64,000 nt of DNA, from contig NC_031497.1 of the NCBI RefSeq assembly GCF_000237925.1, positions 26,638,205 to 26,702,204 on the forward strand. The letters are read 5' to 3'. Below are positions 1-11,466 of the stretch, one piece after another. This DNA is from Schistosoma mansoni. Its lineage: Eukaryota > Platyhelminthes > Trematoda > Strigeidida > Schistosomatidae. The translations under genes and the position numbers were made by a program. Positions within the stretch are counted from its first letter, which is position 1; every line of letters begins with the position of its first letter. The notes under the pieces are model-generated. The model did no database searches. It saw nothing but the letters and a program-made list of their open reading frames with translations, and was not told the DNA's origin.

Positions 1-460
1 TCCCACTCAAAATGTTCTCACGTGGCCACGCGCATATAGTCTCTGCTAAGGAAGACCTACTTACTGCATTCTCGTGGCACCGGTGTTGTTTACGAAATCG
101 AGAGGACAAAAAGCGAATGTCAGGTGCTTTAACCGGGTTGGTGGACACGGAACATGGAAAACTCTGATTTCAAACCAATGGTACACATGGACTACAGGAT
201 CCTGAAGGAACAAATGGCGTATGAATCAATCGTTGATCACCGTCTACCATGGGACTGCATCTCCTCACGATGCTCCACTGCCTTGTGGATCGGACCTTTA
301 GGTCGAAGGCTCAGGGTGTGACCCCCTAAGAAAACCATCTGCTTCAGTTTGGTCACCTGTTCAGTATCACAGCCCTCACACAAATCAAATGAGATTTGTG
401 TGGCGCATATAAATCTGGTGTTTCTTTGTACCAGTATTCATATGTTCAAATAAATACAAA
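1..460 (+). repeat. W-family interspersed repeat, copy W1
   Basis: This segment recurs inverted at 2886-3110 and directly at 38290-38690. Shared strings include ACCTTTAGGTCGAAGG and AAAACCATCTGCTTCAG. Near its right end (about 370-400) is a short hairpin with arms ACACAAAT/ATTTGTGT around TCATTTG. I do not recognise the class. No terminal repeats or target duplications are visible, and the left end runs off the window. Confidence 0.6.
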
Positions 461-1157
461 AAAACTGTTAAGAATGTAACGGGAAAAATAATATTGATTC
501 TATTTTGTAAACTAGACAGATTAAATTGGGTTATTTGTTTAATGAAATTTGAGAGAGATATTGTCTTCTTTTCGGGACTTTCTTTTTGTATTTAACAGAC
601 AACGTTACCATGTTCTTGTGTAATGTAATTAGGTATGAATGCATCATCTTGTAAGAAAAAAACAAAACAGATTTATTGGATAGGTTCTATCGGATCACAT
701 ATGATCAGATTGTAAACACAGGGAGGTATTTGTATGATATCTCTTTTTTTTCTCTAATCTGGTTAGTAGTTAGTTCACCTATATCTAGAGCAGAACTAGC
801 AAAATGGGCACATCATCCAATGAACAAAAACTTAGATCTGCTTCTAACCTAGTGGTCATTCAGAAGATGAAGACAAAAGATAAAATTATTCTCTATTGTG
901 CTCTAATCATGACTCAAAACTCAGAAAACACCATTCTTCAAATGTCTGACCATACAATGACACAATTAAGGAATTAAAATGTCTACATAACCTAGTCAAA
1001 CGTAATACAAAGTTGGAGTACTAGGAAATATTTAATTAATGATAATTCTACCACAATGAAGTGGATAGAGAGGTGAGGTTTTAAACTAACAGCACAGGTT
1101 TTGATTCCTTGAGTGAACATAAACTATCAGCTGCCGGTACATTCGACTAAAGGTTCT
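461..1157. other. Unassigned AT-rich sequence
   Basis: I see no coding signal, RNA gene or recognisable repeat here. Confidence 0.4.
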
Positions 1158-2035
1158 CTTACTTACACCTGTTATCCCTCGTCAAGGAGTACTGGTCGTC
1201 CACCAACATCCTCCATCCAACTCTGTCCCCCTCTCTCCTTTCCAGTTACTATACATCCTTTTCATGTCCGCTTCCAATTCTCCACTCAATGTGTTCTTCG
1301 GCCTTCCTCTTTTACTCTTCGCTCCAGGATTTCAAGTTAGGGCTTACGTCGTGATGAAGTTTGGCAATTTCCTCAATGTATGTCCTATCCATTTCCAACG
1401 TCTTTTCCCAATGTCTTCTTTAACGCAGAGTTGGTCTGTTCTCTACCAAAGTAGGTTATTGCTGATGGTATCAGTCCAACGGACATTGTGTGGACAACTG
1501 TTTATAATTACTTGTACCATTTTGATGTTAGTTGTACTAGTTCTCCAAGTTTCAGCTGCTGACTTATGTTAGCTGAAAGAGAGTTGTTTTGAGTACCATA
1601 TGTTCTTCAACTGTAAAAATGCTGTACTTGCTTTCCAATTTCATGCCTTTACATCTCCATCAGATACCCCTTGTTTATCGACGATGCTGACCACTTACGC
1701 GAAAGTTCTGAGATCTTCAAGAGTTTGTTCATCACGTGTGATTTGGTTGGTGTTCTCCGTGTTGTTTTTGAGGATCTTACTTTTTCATTCGTGAAAGTTT
1801 GGATATACTTCTATAGAGACTGATACTAAATTGACTGTCTTCATCTACATTTGTTCCTGCGTATGGGATAGAAGAACTAGGTTATCTGCAAAGTCCAAAT
1901 CATCCAGTTGCATGCAAGCTGTTCACTATATTCCGTGCTTCTCCTCAGATGTGGAGGTCTTCATAATCCAGTCAACCACCAGAAGGAAGAGAAAGGGAGA
2001 GAGTAAGCAACCTTGTCTCGCTGCCTAGTGCCCTT
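1158..2035 (-). mobile_element. RTE-like LINE fragment R1 (late RT domain to 3' end)
   Basis: On the minus strand this decays from the reverse-transcriptase palm (a FADN-like remnant of the catalytic FADD, about 1880-1900, followed by LVLLSHT) through the C-terminal region to the 3' end at about 1158. The LINE CTTACTTA tail sits at that edge. Several stops and frameshifts break the frame. In intact elements the RT/endonuclease protein performs target-primed reverse transcription; this copy cannot. Same family as R2-R17 in this window. Confidence 0.8.
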
Positions 2036-2224
2036 AAATTGGCTAATTATATGCCCGACCAGCACCGCTGACCTTGAGCTCACAGCCAAGCTCCAGTTGG
2101 TCCACTGCTTACAGGCTCATTTCTATGCCCCGATTTGAGTCTAGAAGTAGCAACTAGTATTCACCACTTTATACTTCTGATATGCTTGATGCTATTACTA
2201 GTTCACCTTACTCGGTAAACGGAA

Positions 2225-2573
2225 CGAAGGTCAATGACACACTGAAACAATAGGCTAATTCTAATCCATTGTCCCCGGCCCTGCTAACTAGATCAAGAAG
2301 TCTTGATGAGGCGTACCCAGAAAATACGAGGTCACTAAGCACATAAATCAAGCTTATTTATACAATGATGGAAACACCCTTGGGAGAGCCACAAATTAGC
2401 GTACTAAAAAATCCATCAACCGATGACAGTCACGGAATTCCGAGTGGGAAATATAAGCTGTAGGTCAACTAAGGGTTTCTTGGAGCGTAAACATAAAATT
2501 CAAATTTCTAGAATAGAACTTCAAAATTAGGACCTTTCCCAAGTGAGTTCTGGGGATCTAACATCCCCGACAA
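2225..2573 (-). repeat. T-family LTR-like repeat, copy T1
   Basis: On the minus strand it starts TGTCGGGGATGTTAGATCCC, which contains an inverted repeat GGGGAT/ATCCCC, and has a TATA-like GTATAAATAAG near 2355. It matches T2 at 27043-27430 along most of its length. A TG start and an internal TATA box suggest a solo LTR. The other end is unclear. Confidence 0.5.
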
Positions 2574-2885
2574 CTTCGCTTAGACATGGTTTATATACAG
2601 ACACAGGAGGCTGTACCACGTCATAAAATATAAAATCACAATTATGTTTGAACGAGCTAAACATGTCTGTGAATAGATGAGACTGTGAGTAATTGTCTGG
2701 CGACAAATAAGTCATGTGACACTAGTTAACAGGTTGACTGAAAGCTTATGATAACCAGAATACATATACATAGTAAACCAGTTACTCATTATTTATGCAA
2801 TAAAATCATAATTCATAATCGTTCGAAAAATAACGAGTTCCACCTCGTACAACATACGTTCCGTTATAACACAATTTTATTTTAT
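2574..2885. other. Unassigned sequence
   Basis: Nothing recognisable between T1 and W2. Confidence 0.4.
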
Positions 2886-3110
2886 TTTATTTAAACACAT
2901 AAATATTGGTGCAAAGGTGTACCAGATATATATGCGCCACACAAATCTCATTTGATTTGTGTGAGGGCTGTGCTACTGCCCACGTGCCCAAACTGAAGCA
3001 GATGGTTTTCTTAGGGGACCACACCCTGAGCCTTCGACCTAAAGGTCTGATCCACAAGGCAATGGAGCTTCGTGAGAAAATGCAGTCCCATGGTAGCCGG
3101 TGACCAACGA
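2886..3110 (-). repeat. W-family repeat, copy W2, cut by gap
   Basis: Reverse-complement match to W1, including the ACACAAAT hairpin (about 2940-2965) and the AAACTGAAGCAGATGG string. It is interrupted on its right by the assembly gap. Confidence 0.65.
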
Positions 3111-3310
3111 NNNNNNNNNNNNNNNNNNNNNNNNNNNNNNNNNNNNNNNNNNNNNNNNNNNNNNNNNNNNNNNNNNNNNNNNNNNNNNNNNNNNNNNNNN
3201 NNNNNNNNNNNNNNNNNNNNNNNNNNNNNNNNNNNNNNNNNNNNNNNNNNNNNNNNNNNNNNNNNNNNNNNNNNNNNNNNNNNNNNNNNNNNNNNNNNNN
3301 NNNNNNNNNN
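3111..3310. other. Assembly gap (200 N)
   Basis: Run of 200 N. It lies between W2 and a long foldback that carries W-related sequence at its centre, so an inverted repeat probably caused the gap. Confidence 0.95.
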
Positions 3311-3622
3311 GTGGAATATCTCATAAGATGATTGTTATACTCTAGAGAGAAATCTTGTATGTATACGCTACACATGTAATATACTCTACGAAAGGCAATG
3401 CATACGTTTATATAATTAGCTCAATTATTTATTTAAACACATATATATGCGCCCGACAAATCAAATGAGCTTTGTCGGGCGCATATATATGTGTTTAAAT
3501 AAATAATTGAGCTAATTATATAAACGTTGCATTGACTTTCTTAGAGTATATAAAATGTTTGACTACTATTTCAAGATTTCTCTAAATCGTATATAAATTA
3601 TCTAATCAGATATTCAACTGAA
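3311..3622. repeat. Long foldback with perfect 56-bp inner arms
   Basis: Positions 3405-3460 and 3471-3526 are exact reverse complements (56 bp each) around the 10-nt loop 3461-3470. Imperfect complementarity continues outward: ATATACTCTA at about 3380 answers TAGAGTATAT at about 3544, and GAGAAATCTT at about 3345 answers AAGATTTCTC at about 3573. The left arm reaches the gap edge. The innermost part resembles the hairpin end of the W family (GCGCATATA, CAAATCAAATGAG). Confidence 0.9.
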
Positions 3623-4311
3623 TGTTATCTATATCACTAACTACCCTAAAATTTCTAGCTACCTTACCTACTTATTGAACTATTTATCCACTAGCTATTT
3701 AATAAATAAACAACATACACCCCCCCCCATCCTCACACACACACACACACGAGGTTCTCAATAAAGAATGTAGTTATGTAATAACTATGTAAGTAAGGAG
3801 TTAGAGAGAAAAGAATTCAACAAACATTCAATAAATACTGGGTCAAAGAAGTACATTATAACTATTTATCGTGTTTACTGACAACAAATAACTGAACTCT
3901 GTTTATTTATTTATTTTTTGTAAACAATATCGTAAACAAAAACATGAATAATAAATAAGCATTCACACACACACACACAATGACAATAACAAAAGGAACC
4001 AAAGACTATAATCAATAATTTGTCGAACTATGTAAGGTATATGGAACTTGATCATAATAATGATGGTTACATTAGAGTAAATTTTGTGTTTCTCTAATTG
4101 TGATCAGTTTATATTGATCGGTAACTTGAACTAATTTTTAGCATTCCTAGTATTCCATTCTTGATATTTCATATTGAGTAATTCTTTAATGTAATTTACT
4201 TTAGTATACAAATATACACAACACACACACATTCACAGATGTATACTCTTAAGGAGAATAAGACAGTAGAAATCGTTCCTACCAGAATGTTTACATTCAG
4301 TTACAAGTCAG
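3623..4311. other. AT-rich unassigned sequence with CA microsatellites
   Basis: Contains short C and CA runs near 3719-3750, 3965-3980 and 4215-4232. No gene or repeat family recognised. Confidence 0.5.
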
Positions 4312-4600
4312 TCAGTCAATAATAAGCAACGTAGAACTTGGCGAATATGTGACCGTCCTATTGTGGGACTCCTTAGCAGTGCGCACCCACGATCCCGCCC
4401 CGCGAGACTCGAACCAAAGACTTAACAGTCTCGCGCCAGAGCACTTAACCCATAGACCACTGAGGTGGCATCCAACGGTGTTAATATCTAACTTCAACCA
4501 GGTTTTCCATGGTGGTCTAGCTTTAATTGACTCATAATCTCAACTAAATAAAATTACTAAAATCTCCACAAAACCCCTTTTGGAGAATATGTGATCAGTT
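4312..4600. mobile_element. B-family SINE copy, inverted composite
   Basis: 4342-4500 is minus-strand B: hammerhead remnant (core CTAAGGAG), then the tRNA-like head with box-B-like sequence. 4501-4600 is a plus-strand B tail (GGTTTTCCATGGTGGTCTAG). The two parts meet head to head. Confidence 0.75.
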
Positions 4601-5194
4601 CAAGATGTAACATCACATTAACACAGAGAGATGAAATTATCAAGACAAACCCCAGAGTATGGTAGTAGAAAACATTGGAGATGGACAATATGATCCAGGA
4701 AGAAAGAATGCATTTCGAGGAATAAAACTGAGTATCATAAGAATTTAAAACATAACACTTATAAGAAGATAGTGATCGGATAAAGATTTTGAGCCATATC
4801 ACTTAAAGTCTTTAACTATTAGTTACAATAGTCACATGGACCTCAACTAGGTAGTCTGCATTTGTCATCACATCTCATTTCGATAGTCAGCGACATCACT
4901 GACTAAATTTACATGTGGGATTATGCACACCCAATTTTCTTCCAACCCAATCTTGTACTTTCCAACATTGCATGTTGAACTAGATGGTGATTGAGCATGC
5001 ATAGTGTATATCTTAACCACACCCATTGATGAAGATTCATTACCTCACTAGGTGATAGTCCATCTTTACTTAGTAATATGAGTCTAATTTAATCATTGAA
5101 GGTATGTTTAAAAGTTAGCAACTATGCTTTCGAATAATGTAATGAATATTAACTCTACGATACATCTGTACGGTACATCTGTCTGACCAGTCCA
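4601..5194. other. Unassigned sequence
   Basis: No recognised feature. Open frames are short and without splice-site support. Confidence 0.4.
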
Positions 5195-5328
5195 AAATGA
5201 GACAGACATGAGAAAAATGAACAAAAATTGGCTATAACTAGAAAGGAAGGACGATGACAGAGTGTGTTGGAGAATACTGGTAGGCGGCCTATGCTCCATT
5301 GGGAGTAACAGGCATAAGTAAGTAAATT
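5195..5328 (+). mobile_element. RTE-like LINE 3' end, R2
   Basis: Only the last 130 bp of the LINE is present. It encodes the degenerate C-terminal end (a WRMLVGGLCSIGS-like tract) and ends in ATAAGTAAGTAAA. Confidence 0.8.
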
Positions 5329-5504
5329 CATCTACCCTTAATAGAAAAGAAGGCCTGACTATTCATACAAACAACCACATTAAATTCAGTTCAACTCTCA
5401 AACAAATTACACACACGCACTCAATTTTCAGCTCAACTACTTCATATTATAAGTATAAGATAGTGAAGATCGTTGGATTTCACTGAGATGTCAAACCGAT
5501 CAGA

Positions 5505-5815
5505 GTTAGGCCATCATTAAAAACTGTGATCAGTGGAGTTCAGCCGTGTGGGGCGTGAGGCAGTGACCTTTAACAGGCAGTGGAAGATAGTTGTGCACTA
5601 TCGTGGATTGCCTGAAATTAGACATTAACACCGTTGAGTCCCAGCCCAGTGGTTCAAAGTTTAAGCGAAACGGAGGTTTCGGTGTTCGAGTCCTGCAAGG
5701 TGAAACAGCCGTACGGCACTTCCAGGTTTTCAATAGTTGCCCTACTTAGATCTGTTCAAGATCTCAACGGGACTCAACAATCTCTACAACCGTGCCATTG
5801 TTAGTTAATTTTATC
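5505..5815 (+). mobile_element. B-family SINE copy
   Basis: Diverged copy with the tRNA-like head (about 5635-5700) and tail. The hammerhead core is deleted between the head and GAAACAGCCGTACGGC. Confidence 0.7.
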
Positions 5816-6094
5816 TGTTCAATTATCGGAAATATCGTATGGCAATTTTTAATACATCGTCGATAGCGGTCATTCAGTAGATAGAACCAAATTGTTCAGT
5901 GTCTTATCGTATTCCAAATGCTTTTCCTTATGAGGTTTGATCCCATCTCTTACATATAGCAGAAGACATAAGGATTCGAGCAAACTAAACCCTCTGTATC
6001 TGTAAGAAATTTGTAACATATTTACCCTCCCCTTTGACCGAACTAAGCTTAGCGAATGATTTTATTTACTATGATTATCTTCTATAACCTTTGT

Positions 6095-6420
6095 TTGTTT
6101 TTTGTCAGAATGAGAGTTTGTGGAAATTGCAGTAATTTAATGGTTGAATTCATGAGTCATTTTAAGCTAGACCACCATAGAAAACCTGGAAGCACTGGAC
6201 GTCCGTTTCGTCCTAGTATGGGAATCCTCAGTGGCAGTGCACATCCACGACCCTGCTCGCGAGGTTCGGACCCAGAACCTACGGCCTCGCACGCGAACGC
6301 TTAACTTTGAGATCACTGAGCTGGTATCCGACGGTGTCAGTGCCTAACTTCAACCAATCCATGAAATTAAGCCACCGTCCACCATTGTCTTCAATGAGTA
6401 ACTGCCTCAGATTAACTCAA
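6095..6420 (-). mobile_element. B-family SINE copy
   Basis: Well preserved minus-strand copy. The hammerhead region at 6200-6245 has the 3-nt-inserted form (CACTGCCACTGAGG), the tRNA-like head is at 6255-6330, and the flank runs to about 6420. Confidence 0.8.
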
Positions 6421-6503
6421 AAACTCTCTTGATTAGTTTAATAATTTCATATTGCCATAGAAATATTACTGTATATTGGAGTAAAACCTGATAATGATCC
6501 CAT

Positions 6504-6776
6504 CTAAAACGATATTGTTCGTTCATATAGTGTGAGGGGATAATCATCTTGTTTCAATGTTGAGCATCGATGCACTAGTCTTCTAGCTCTCTTTAAGATA
6601 ATAAAGGAAACTGTGTGTATGAAATCCATAAATCCTCCAAATAACCAAAAAGGACCATATAACATCATGGAATATAATGAAGCAACTTTTCTTTTAGATA
6701 GTACCATGTAGGAAAGAGTTGCAATGGTATTTATAGCCATTGCTAATGCAGATAAAATAGAGAGGTGTTTTGTCAT
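6504..6776 (-). CDS. Candidate membrane-protein exon, unrecognised
   Basis: This minus-strand open stretch is not part of any repeat family in the window. Read from the ATG at 6776 it gives 90 residues with two hydrophobic segments (about residues 5-26 and 38-61), then a basic, Arg-rich stretch (KRARRLVHR) and a polar tail ending at a TAG. A pyrimidine-rich acceptor-like site (CTATTTTATCTGCATTAG) lies inside the first codons, at about 6741-6758. The real piece may therefore be a terminal exon starting near 6740. An ATTAAA-type signal follows downstream. No family is recognised. It could also be chance or a pseudogene fragment. Confidence 0.3.
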   Translation of the reverse strand: MTKHLSILSALAMAINTIATLSYMVLSKRKVASLYSMMLYGPFWLFGGFMDFIHTVSFIILKRARRLVHRCSTLKQDDYPLTLYERTISF

Positions 6777-6799
6777 TAAAAAGTTATCAAACGTTTTTC

Positions 6800-7090
6800 A
6801 GCGATGACCAATGAAGTTCAACCATATTAGGAATGAAACAGTTATCCAACACAGGCAGTGGAAGATTGTCGAACAATATTGTGAATTGGTTGACGTTGAA
6901 CATAAACAATGTTGGATGTCAGCTCAATGTTATAAGGGTACGTAGTTCGCATGCGCGATCGAAGGCCCTGGATTCGATTCCCCGTGGTGCGGTCATGGTT
7001 GCATACTGCTAAGGAGTCTCATTCTTGGAAGAAATAGCTTACTATCTTTCAATGATGGTCTAGCTAAAATTACCTCGTGATTTAAATTAT
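6800..7090 (+). mobile_element. B-family SINE copy, diverged
   Basis: tRNA-like head at 6905-6985 with GATTCGATTCC as box B, then the hammerhead relic ACTGCTAAGGAGTC at about 7006. The GAAA half is mutated. Confidence 0.7.
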
Positions 7091-8074
7091 GGAATTTTCA
7101 AATATCCAGTTTAGGTTGTGTACTGCTCTTACAGGTAGCGATAAATAGCATATTTGATAATAAGTCGTGTATCTTATATAACGTGATCCCCGTCAGTGTA
7201 CAGCGTATTGGTCAAGTATCAAGTTTAGTGAAAGTATAATCTATATTACTGGTCGGATTATGGTACCGTAGTAACATATCGTGGAACTGAGAAAATATTT
7301 TCATTCATTTGACATATCAAGTGTCCAATATGACTCGATACCGTATGCACTACATTTTTGATTTCATGAGGTCGGAGATAGTCAACAAGTAATCCTGGAA
7401 TTAAGTTTATTTTGTCAGTTCCAAATTTGTTGTCTACTCTACAACTGGTTATCAGTGAATGCCATTCTGAAAATCTGTTTTTTTTGTAATGAATAATAAG
7501 TACGTCAGTATCGATCCTTGATTTGGCACTTATACAATATTACGCAATTATCTTTAATTTTCAATGGTCATTTTGATTCACTGTAAACGACAATTCCTAA
7601 TTAACTTATTAAAACATTTTAGTACTACTAATTACAAAGTATCCTTTAACATACTAATCAATAAACAGCCCTTGGTGCCCAGTAGATGCTTTGCATATAT
7701 ATAGAGATAGATAGATAGATAGATAAGGGTGACATTATTTACGTAGAGCGATCTGTTGTCTATTTTCTAGTTATTAACCATCTTTTATTTAAATTCTCCC
7801 GCTGTATCCTACTTCTATCTCTCTCTTTCTCAGTATGCATGCCGACCTCCCCCCCCCGCCGTTTATCCATTGCCCTCTCACCTATTTCGCTCTACATTTT
7901 AACCAAAGTGACTAGAAAAAATACATGGAAACTGTTTACCGTTTTAAACTTTCCCTTATTTATTTGTTGGTTTTTTTTTTACTTTACCATGTTTGTTTAT
8001 TTAATAAAAAAGATGAAATCATGAATATAACATCCATTAACTAAACTGTAAAGAGACCTTGATGTTGAGATAAG
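7091..8074. other. Unassigned, with short GATA tract
   Basis: A (GATA) run lies at about 7704-7728. Pyrimidine-rich and C-run sequence lies near 7815-7860. No gene recognised. Confidence 0.5.
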
Positions 8075-8275
8075 ATGGTGGTTGGAGGTGGTCAATAGGA
8101 AACCCTGAACCCGGGTTTCGTGCTGCTTGGCACTCGTCAGAAAGGTGCACCTGTAATCTTGAGGGAACTGGTGCTCCCTGACGGATTCGAACCCGTGTCA
8201 CTCAGCTTCACAGTTAGAGACGTTACCACTGAGCTATTCGGGCCGCGACCGACCTCCTGTAGCACTGAGATATTC
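8075..8275 (-). mobile_element. C-family tRNA-headed hammerhead SINE, copy C1
   Basis: Minus strand: the tRNA-like head (about 8180-8260) has box A TAGCTCAGTGG and box B GGGTTCGAATCC, both good Pol III internal promoter matches. The hammerhead at 8101-8146 follows. The segment matches C3 (57183-57365) almost throughout but shares no body sequence with A or B. It looks like a separate SINE family built on the same plan. Confidence 0.8.
8101..8146 (-). ncRNA. Hammerhead ribozyme of C1
   Basis: Core CTGACGAG, stem II GTGC/GCAC, GAAA, and self-complementary stem III CCCGGG are intact. The cleavage triplet position reads GTT rather than GTC and stem I is weakened (CCTTT against CAGGG). Probably less active than C3. 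Confidence 0.7.
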
Positions 8276-9189
8276 AAATATGGTATAAATTAACGGATGT
8301 GTTTCACATCACATTGACGCTAAATAAATTGTTCATTCAAAGCCAACAGAAATGATTTATCGAACTAGATCAATCCAAATTAATTTACATTATTGACGAA
8401 TAATGATTCACTTTCGGAAACTATCTACCTTGATGATGTGTTTTACCTCTCTCAAATTGTCGTTAATTTATTACGGATCTATCATTCAGTCCTTTTCCAC
8501 CTGTGGCGTAGTTGGTTCATATTGTAATTTCTGAATTATGTTGACATATGGTCAGGACTTCGCCCCTTATTATCGTTATCGAATGATAGAATTAGGATTT
8601 TTCTGTTTGTTGAATTGTTCTCTGTTCTGGATAAAGAGAGTACGAGTGTGGGGAAAGGCATTCTGGACTAATGGTTTTTATTGTTACTCTCGGCTGTTAT
8701 TTCACATTTAGCTTGTCAGTGATTAGTCAAAGGTCATTGGTGCCAGACAGACAATCTAGGCGAGCTAATCAATACTTTGACTGGATCAATATGACAACTG
8801 TATTGTCTTAAGGTTTGATCTTGTGATTTCTAAATAAACTAAACAGGAAAGTCTGTTCAGTTCTACCGACATTCCGAGCTGCTGGATGAGAATCTCGTTG
8901 TGAGCATCTATCAGTTCCGAAGAGGAAAAAAACTCTTATTGCCACTAAATTTACGTTTCGATTACTGCATAGCCCATAATGAGAAACTGGTTTTAGATTA
9001 CACAAGATCCTTATTAAAATACATCAGTACTCTAAAAAAATTTAATTTCATCGTCAATGATAGCAAAACATAAATACGGTCAGTTTTCCCGCGTCAGCAA
9101 CCTTTGCATATGTATTGACACTGTTTCTCGAATTGCGCAAAAGTTTAGCGGGAAACATATAACCGGTCAGCATATGCCCATCTTTTTTC
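8276..9189. other. Unassigned sequence
   Basis: Includes moderately GC-richer stretches (about 8500-9000) that read like old LTR-type sequence, but I find no second copy in the window. Confidence 0.35.
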
Positions 9190-9640
9190 AGCAGTGACTA
9201 TTTATGAAATTTGTAGATAGTATTCATCACCGATCGATATCGATTAGGTTGAGACTGAAGAATATAGAGGACTAAATAGACTTTCCTCCTCATTCTCGGA
9301 CTTTTATTGCAATTCACACTAATGGTACCATTCAGTATTCAACTCTGGGCTCCAGGATTTTGCGTCTAGCACATGACTTTTAGTATGTGAAGTTAAAATC
9401 CAGTAATTTATACTTCAAACGTCAGTTAATTTGCAATCACTTTCAGCGAGACCATAATTTATGAACTAACCAATCAGATTTAGGACAAAAAGTCTTGGAT
9501 TTTGGCATGAAATTCTTTCTTCCATTTGACTGAATAGCGTTTTGGTATTTTAGCTGATGTCAGTTCGTGATGAAACCTCTTAATCTAATTCCTAATCCCT
9601 CATACTGGTCTGTAACCCTCATTTGGCCTTAGTAAGTAGG
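9190..9640 (-). repeat. M-family LTR-like repeat, copy M1
   Basis: The minus strand matches M2 (19570-19930). Shared strings are TCATCACGAACTGA and CATGCCAAAATCC (M2: CGTGCCAAAATCC). It lies immediately beside an L copy, as M2 does. Confidence 0.55.
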
Positions 9641-9659
9641 TGAACATTTTGAAAGTCAC

Positions 9660-9967
9660 TTTGTAGTGAACGAAACAGTAGTTGGGGACAATCGAATCTA
9701 TTTTGGGCACAAATTACAGACTATCTCACTAAATTCTAATAAACATACAATGAACTGTTAATTTGCAAAATAAGAGCCAATTGTCTCAATCTTCATTGTT
9801 CCTTCTGTAAATATCAATTCATCTTCTCTAATTCAATTGTTCATGCATTTTCCTACCAATTGCGCTTCATTTCAGTTCTTTCCTTTTATTGGTCTTCTGC
9901 CAAAATACATTCTATATCTGACCATCACCATATACTACTTATATGAATATAAGTAGACCACACTACA
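9660..9967 (-). repeat. L-family LTR-like repeat, copy L1
   Basis: Minus-strand copy of the TGTGGTG...CACCACA family, diverged. Shared tracts include TACTACTTATAT and GGGGACAATCGAAT. Confidence 0.65.
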
Positions 9968-10794
9968 ACTTTACCGTCTCTTATAGGTCGTCCATAAATT
10001 GTAATCTCAACTCATTTTCCAATGCCGTTTGTAAACCCTAGGAGGCTAACCAAACATACAAGTTATTAAGTTGACGCCAGTGGTGAAATATAAGACCTAA
10101 GTTCCATCCTTTTCAACGATATATTCACTATATTCAGTTGTTTAATTGTTACATTAGTAACCTTTCATTGAATATTGGGATGAATAAATTTTATCCCCAT
10201 CTTTACATAAAACAAAAATATGCGTGGCTTCTATATTTAGTATAATTCTTATAATAGTAATCAGTAATAACCTATAATGCACGTACACTATGGAAAAAAA
10301 ATCAATATTGGGATAGACAGTGATTATTCTCGTATATATCTAAATGTTGGCAAATAGAACGATATATATATCCCTGTGCCAAATATGTCTAGGGTGTTGT
10401 GTGTTTAGATAGTAGTCAATGGTAAGGATGATTATTAAAAGATGAACTGCAACATTACATACATTACAGATTTATGTAAATTGTATATCATCTTGAAAGA
10501 TATTCATCATTTTTCATCTTTTCAACCACCTATAGGATGATTATGTTAGTGATAGGGATGAATCATTGATATATACCATGTTGTATAAATGATTAATCTA
10601 TGGTCAGTATTTACCTTGATAGATTTAGAATTTGACTGTTTAACATTAACAAATTTATATATCATCAATTATGAATCTAAGATAGAATATGAATTAGTTT
10701 AATGTTGTGAACAGAATAAAAATAGAGGTAGTTTATGTTTACATCAAATTTTATTAAGAGCTACTAAGTACTACTTGTAAGTAGTCAAATATAT
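9968..10794. other. AT-rich unassigned sequence
   Basis: No gene, RNA or repeat family recognised. Confidence 0.4.
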
Positions 10795-11025
10795 GTCGCA
10801 AAATGTAGTGAATTAGTCGAAGTTCAACACCGTTGGATCCCAGCTCAGTGGTTTAAAGTTTAAGGATTCTTGAGCGAGACCAAAGTTCCTGAGTCCAATT
10901 GCCGCGTGAGGAACAATGATTGTGCACTATTAAGGAGTCCCACACTAAGATGAAAAAGTTATACCGTGCTTCTAGGTTTTCATTGGTAGTTCAACATCAA
11001 TGATCGATTCATAATGTCAATGAGG
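10795..11025 (+). mobile_element. B-family SINE copy, diverged
   Basis: tRNA-like head at 10830-10910, then the relic TGCACTATTAAGGAGTCCCA and the B tail (TTCTAGGTTTTCA). Confidence 0.7.
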
Positions 11026-11466
11026 GTTAGTATTCATCAAACACTTAGTTTATGGTACTTTTAAACAACCCCAATCATAAACATTCATTTGACCTATTGG
11101 TATATTTTTTACTGATAATAAATTACAATCCGTTTCGTTACAAATAGGTTACTCGGCTTTAGGTTAATTATACTTTGATTATCTACTTAGAATGAATGAT
11201 TATATGTGATTCAGTTCAGTCTGAGATCCTAAGCATATAATCATATGAATTTTGAGTAAGATATGACTAGGAACTTAAGAATTTGACATGTGGGACTGTG
11301 ATTAGTCACGAAGACGATATCCAAATAAATTCAGTGTTATTATATTAGAGTAGGCGGGAAATCAAAACATAAACAATGCGCACAGTATATTCCAAATTCA
11401 GTCAATCAATTAGGCCAGTTTCATTCCAAAATATTAGTGAGTATATGAATATCATATAGGTTGATG

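Noticed and set aside
2887-3375. Frames spanning the 200-N gap
   Set aside because: Mostly unknown residues; the same holds for frames over 54026-54388.
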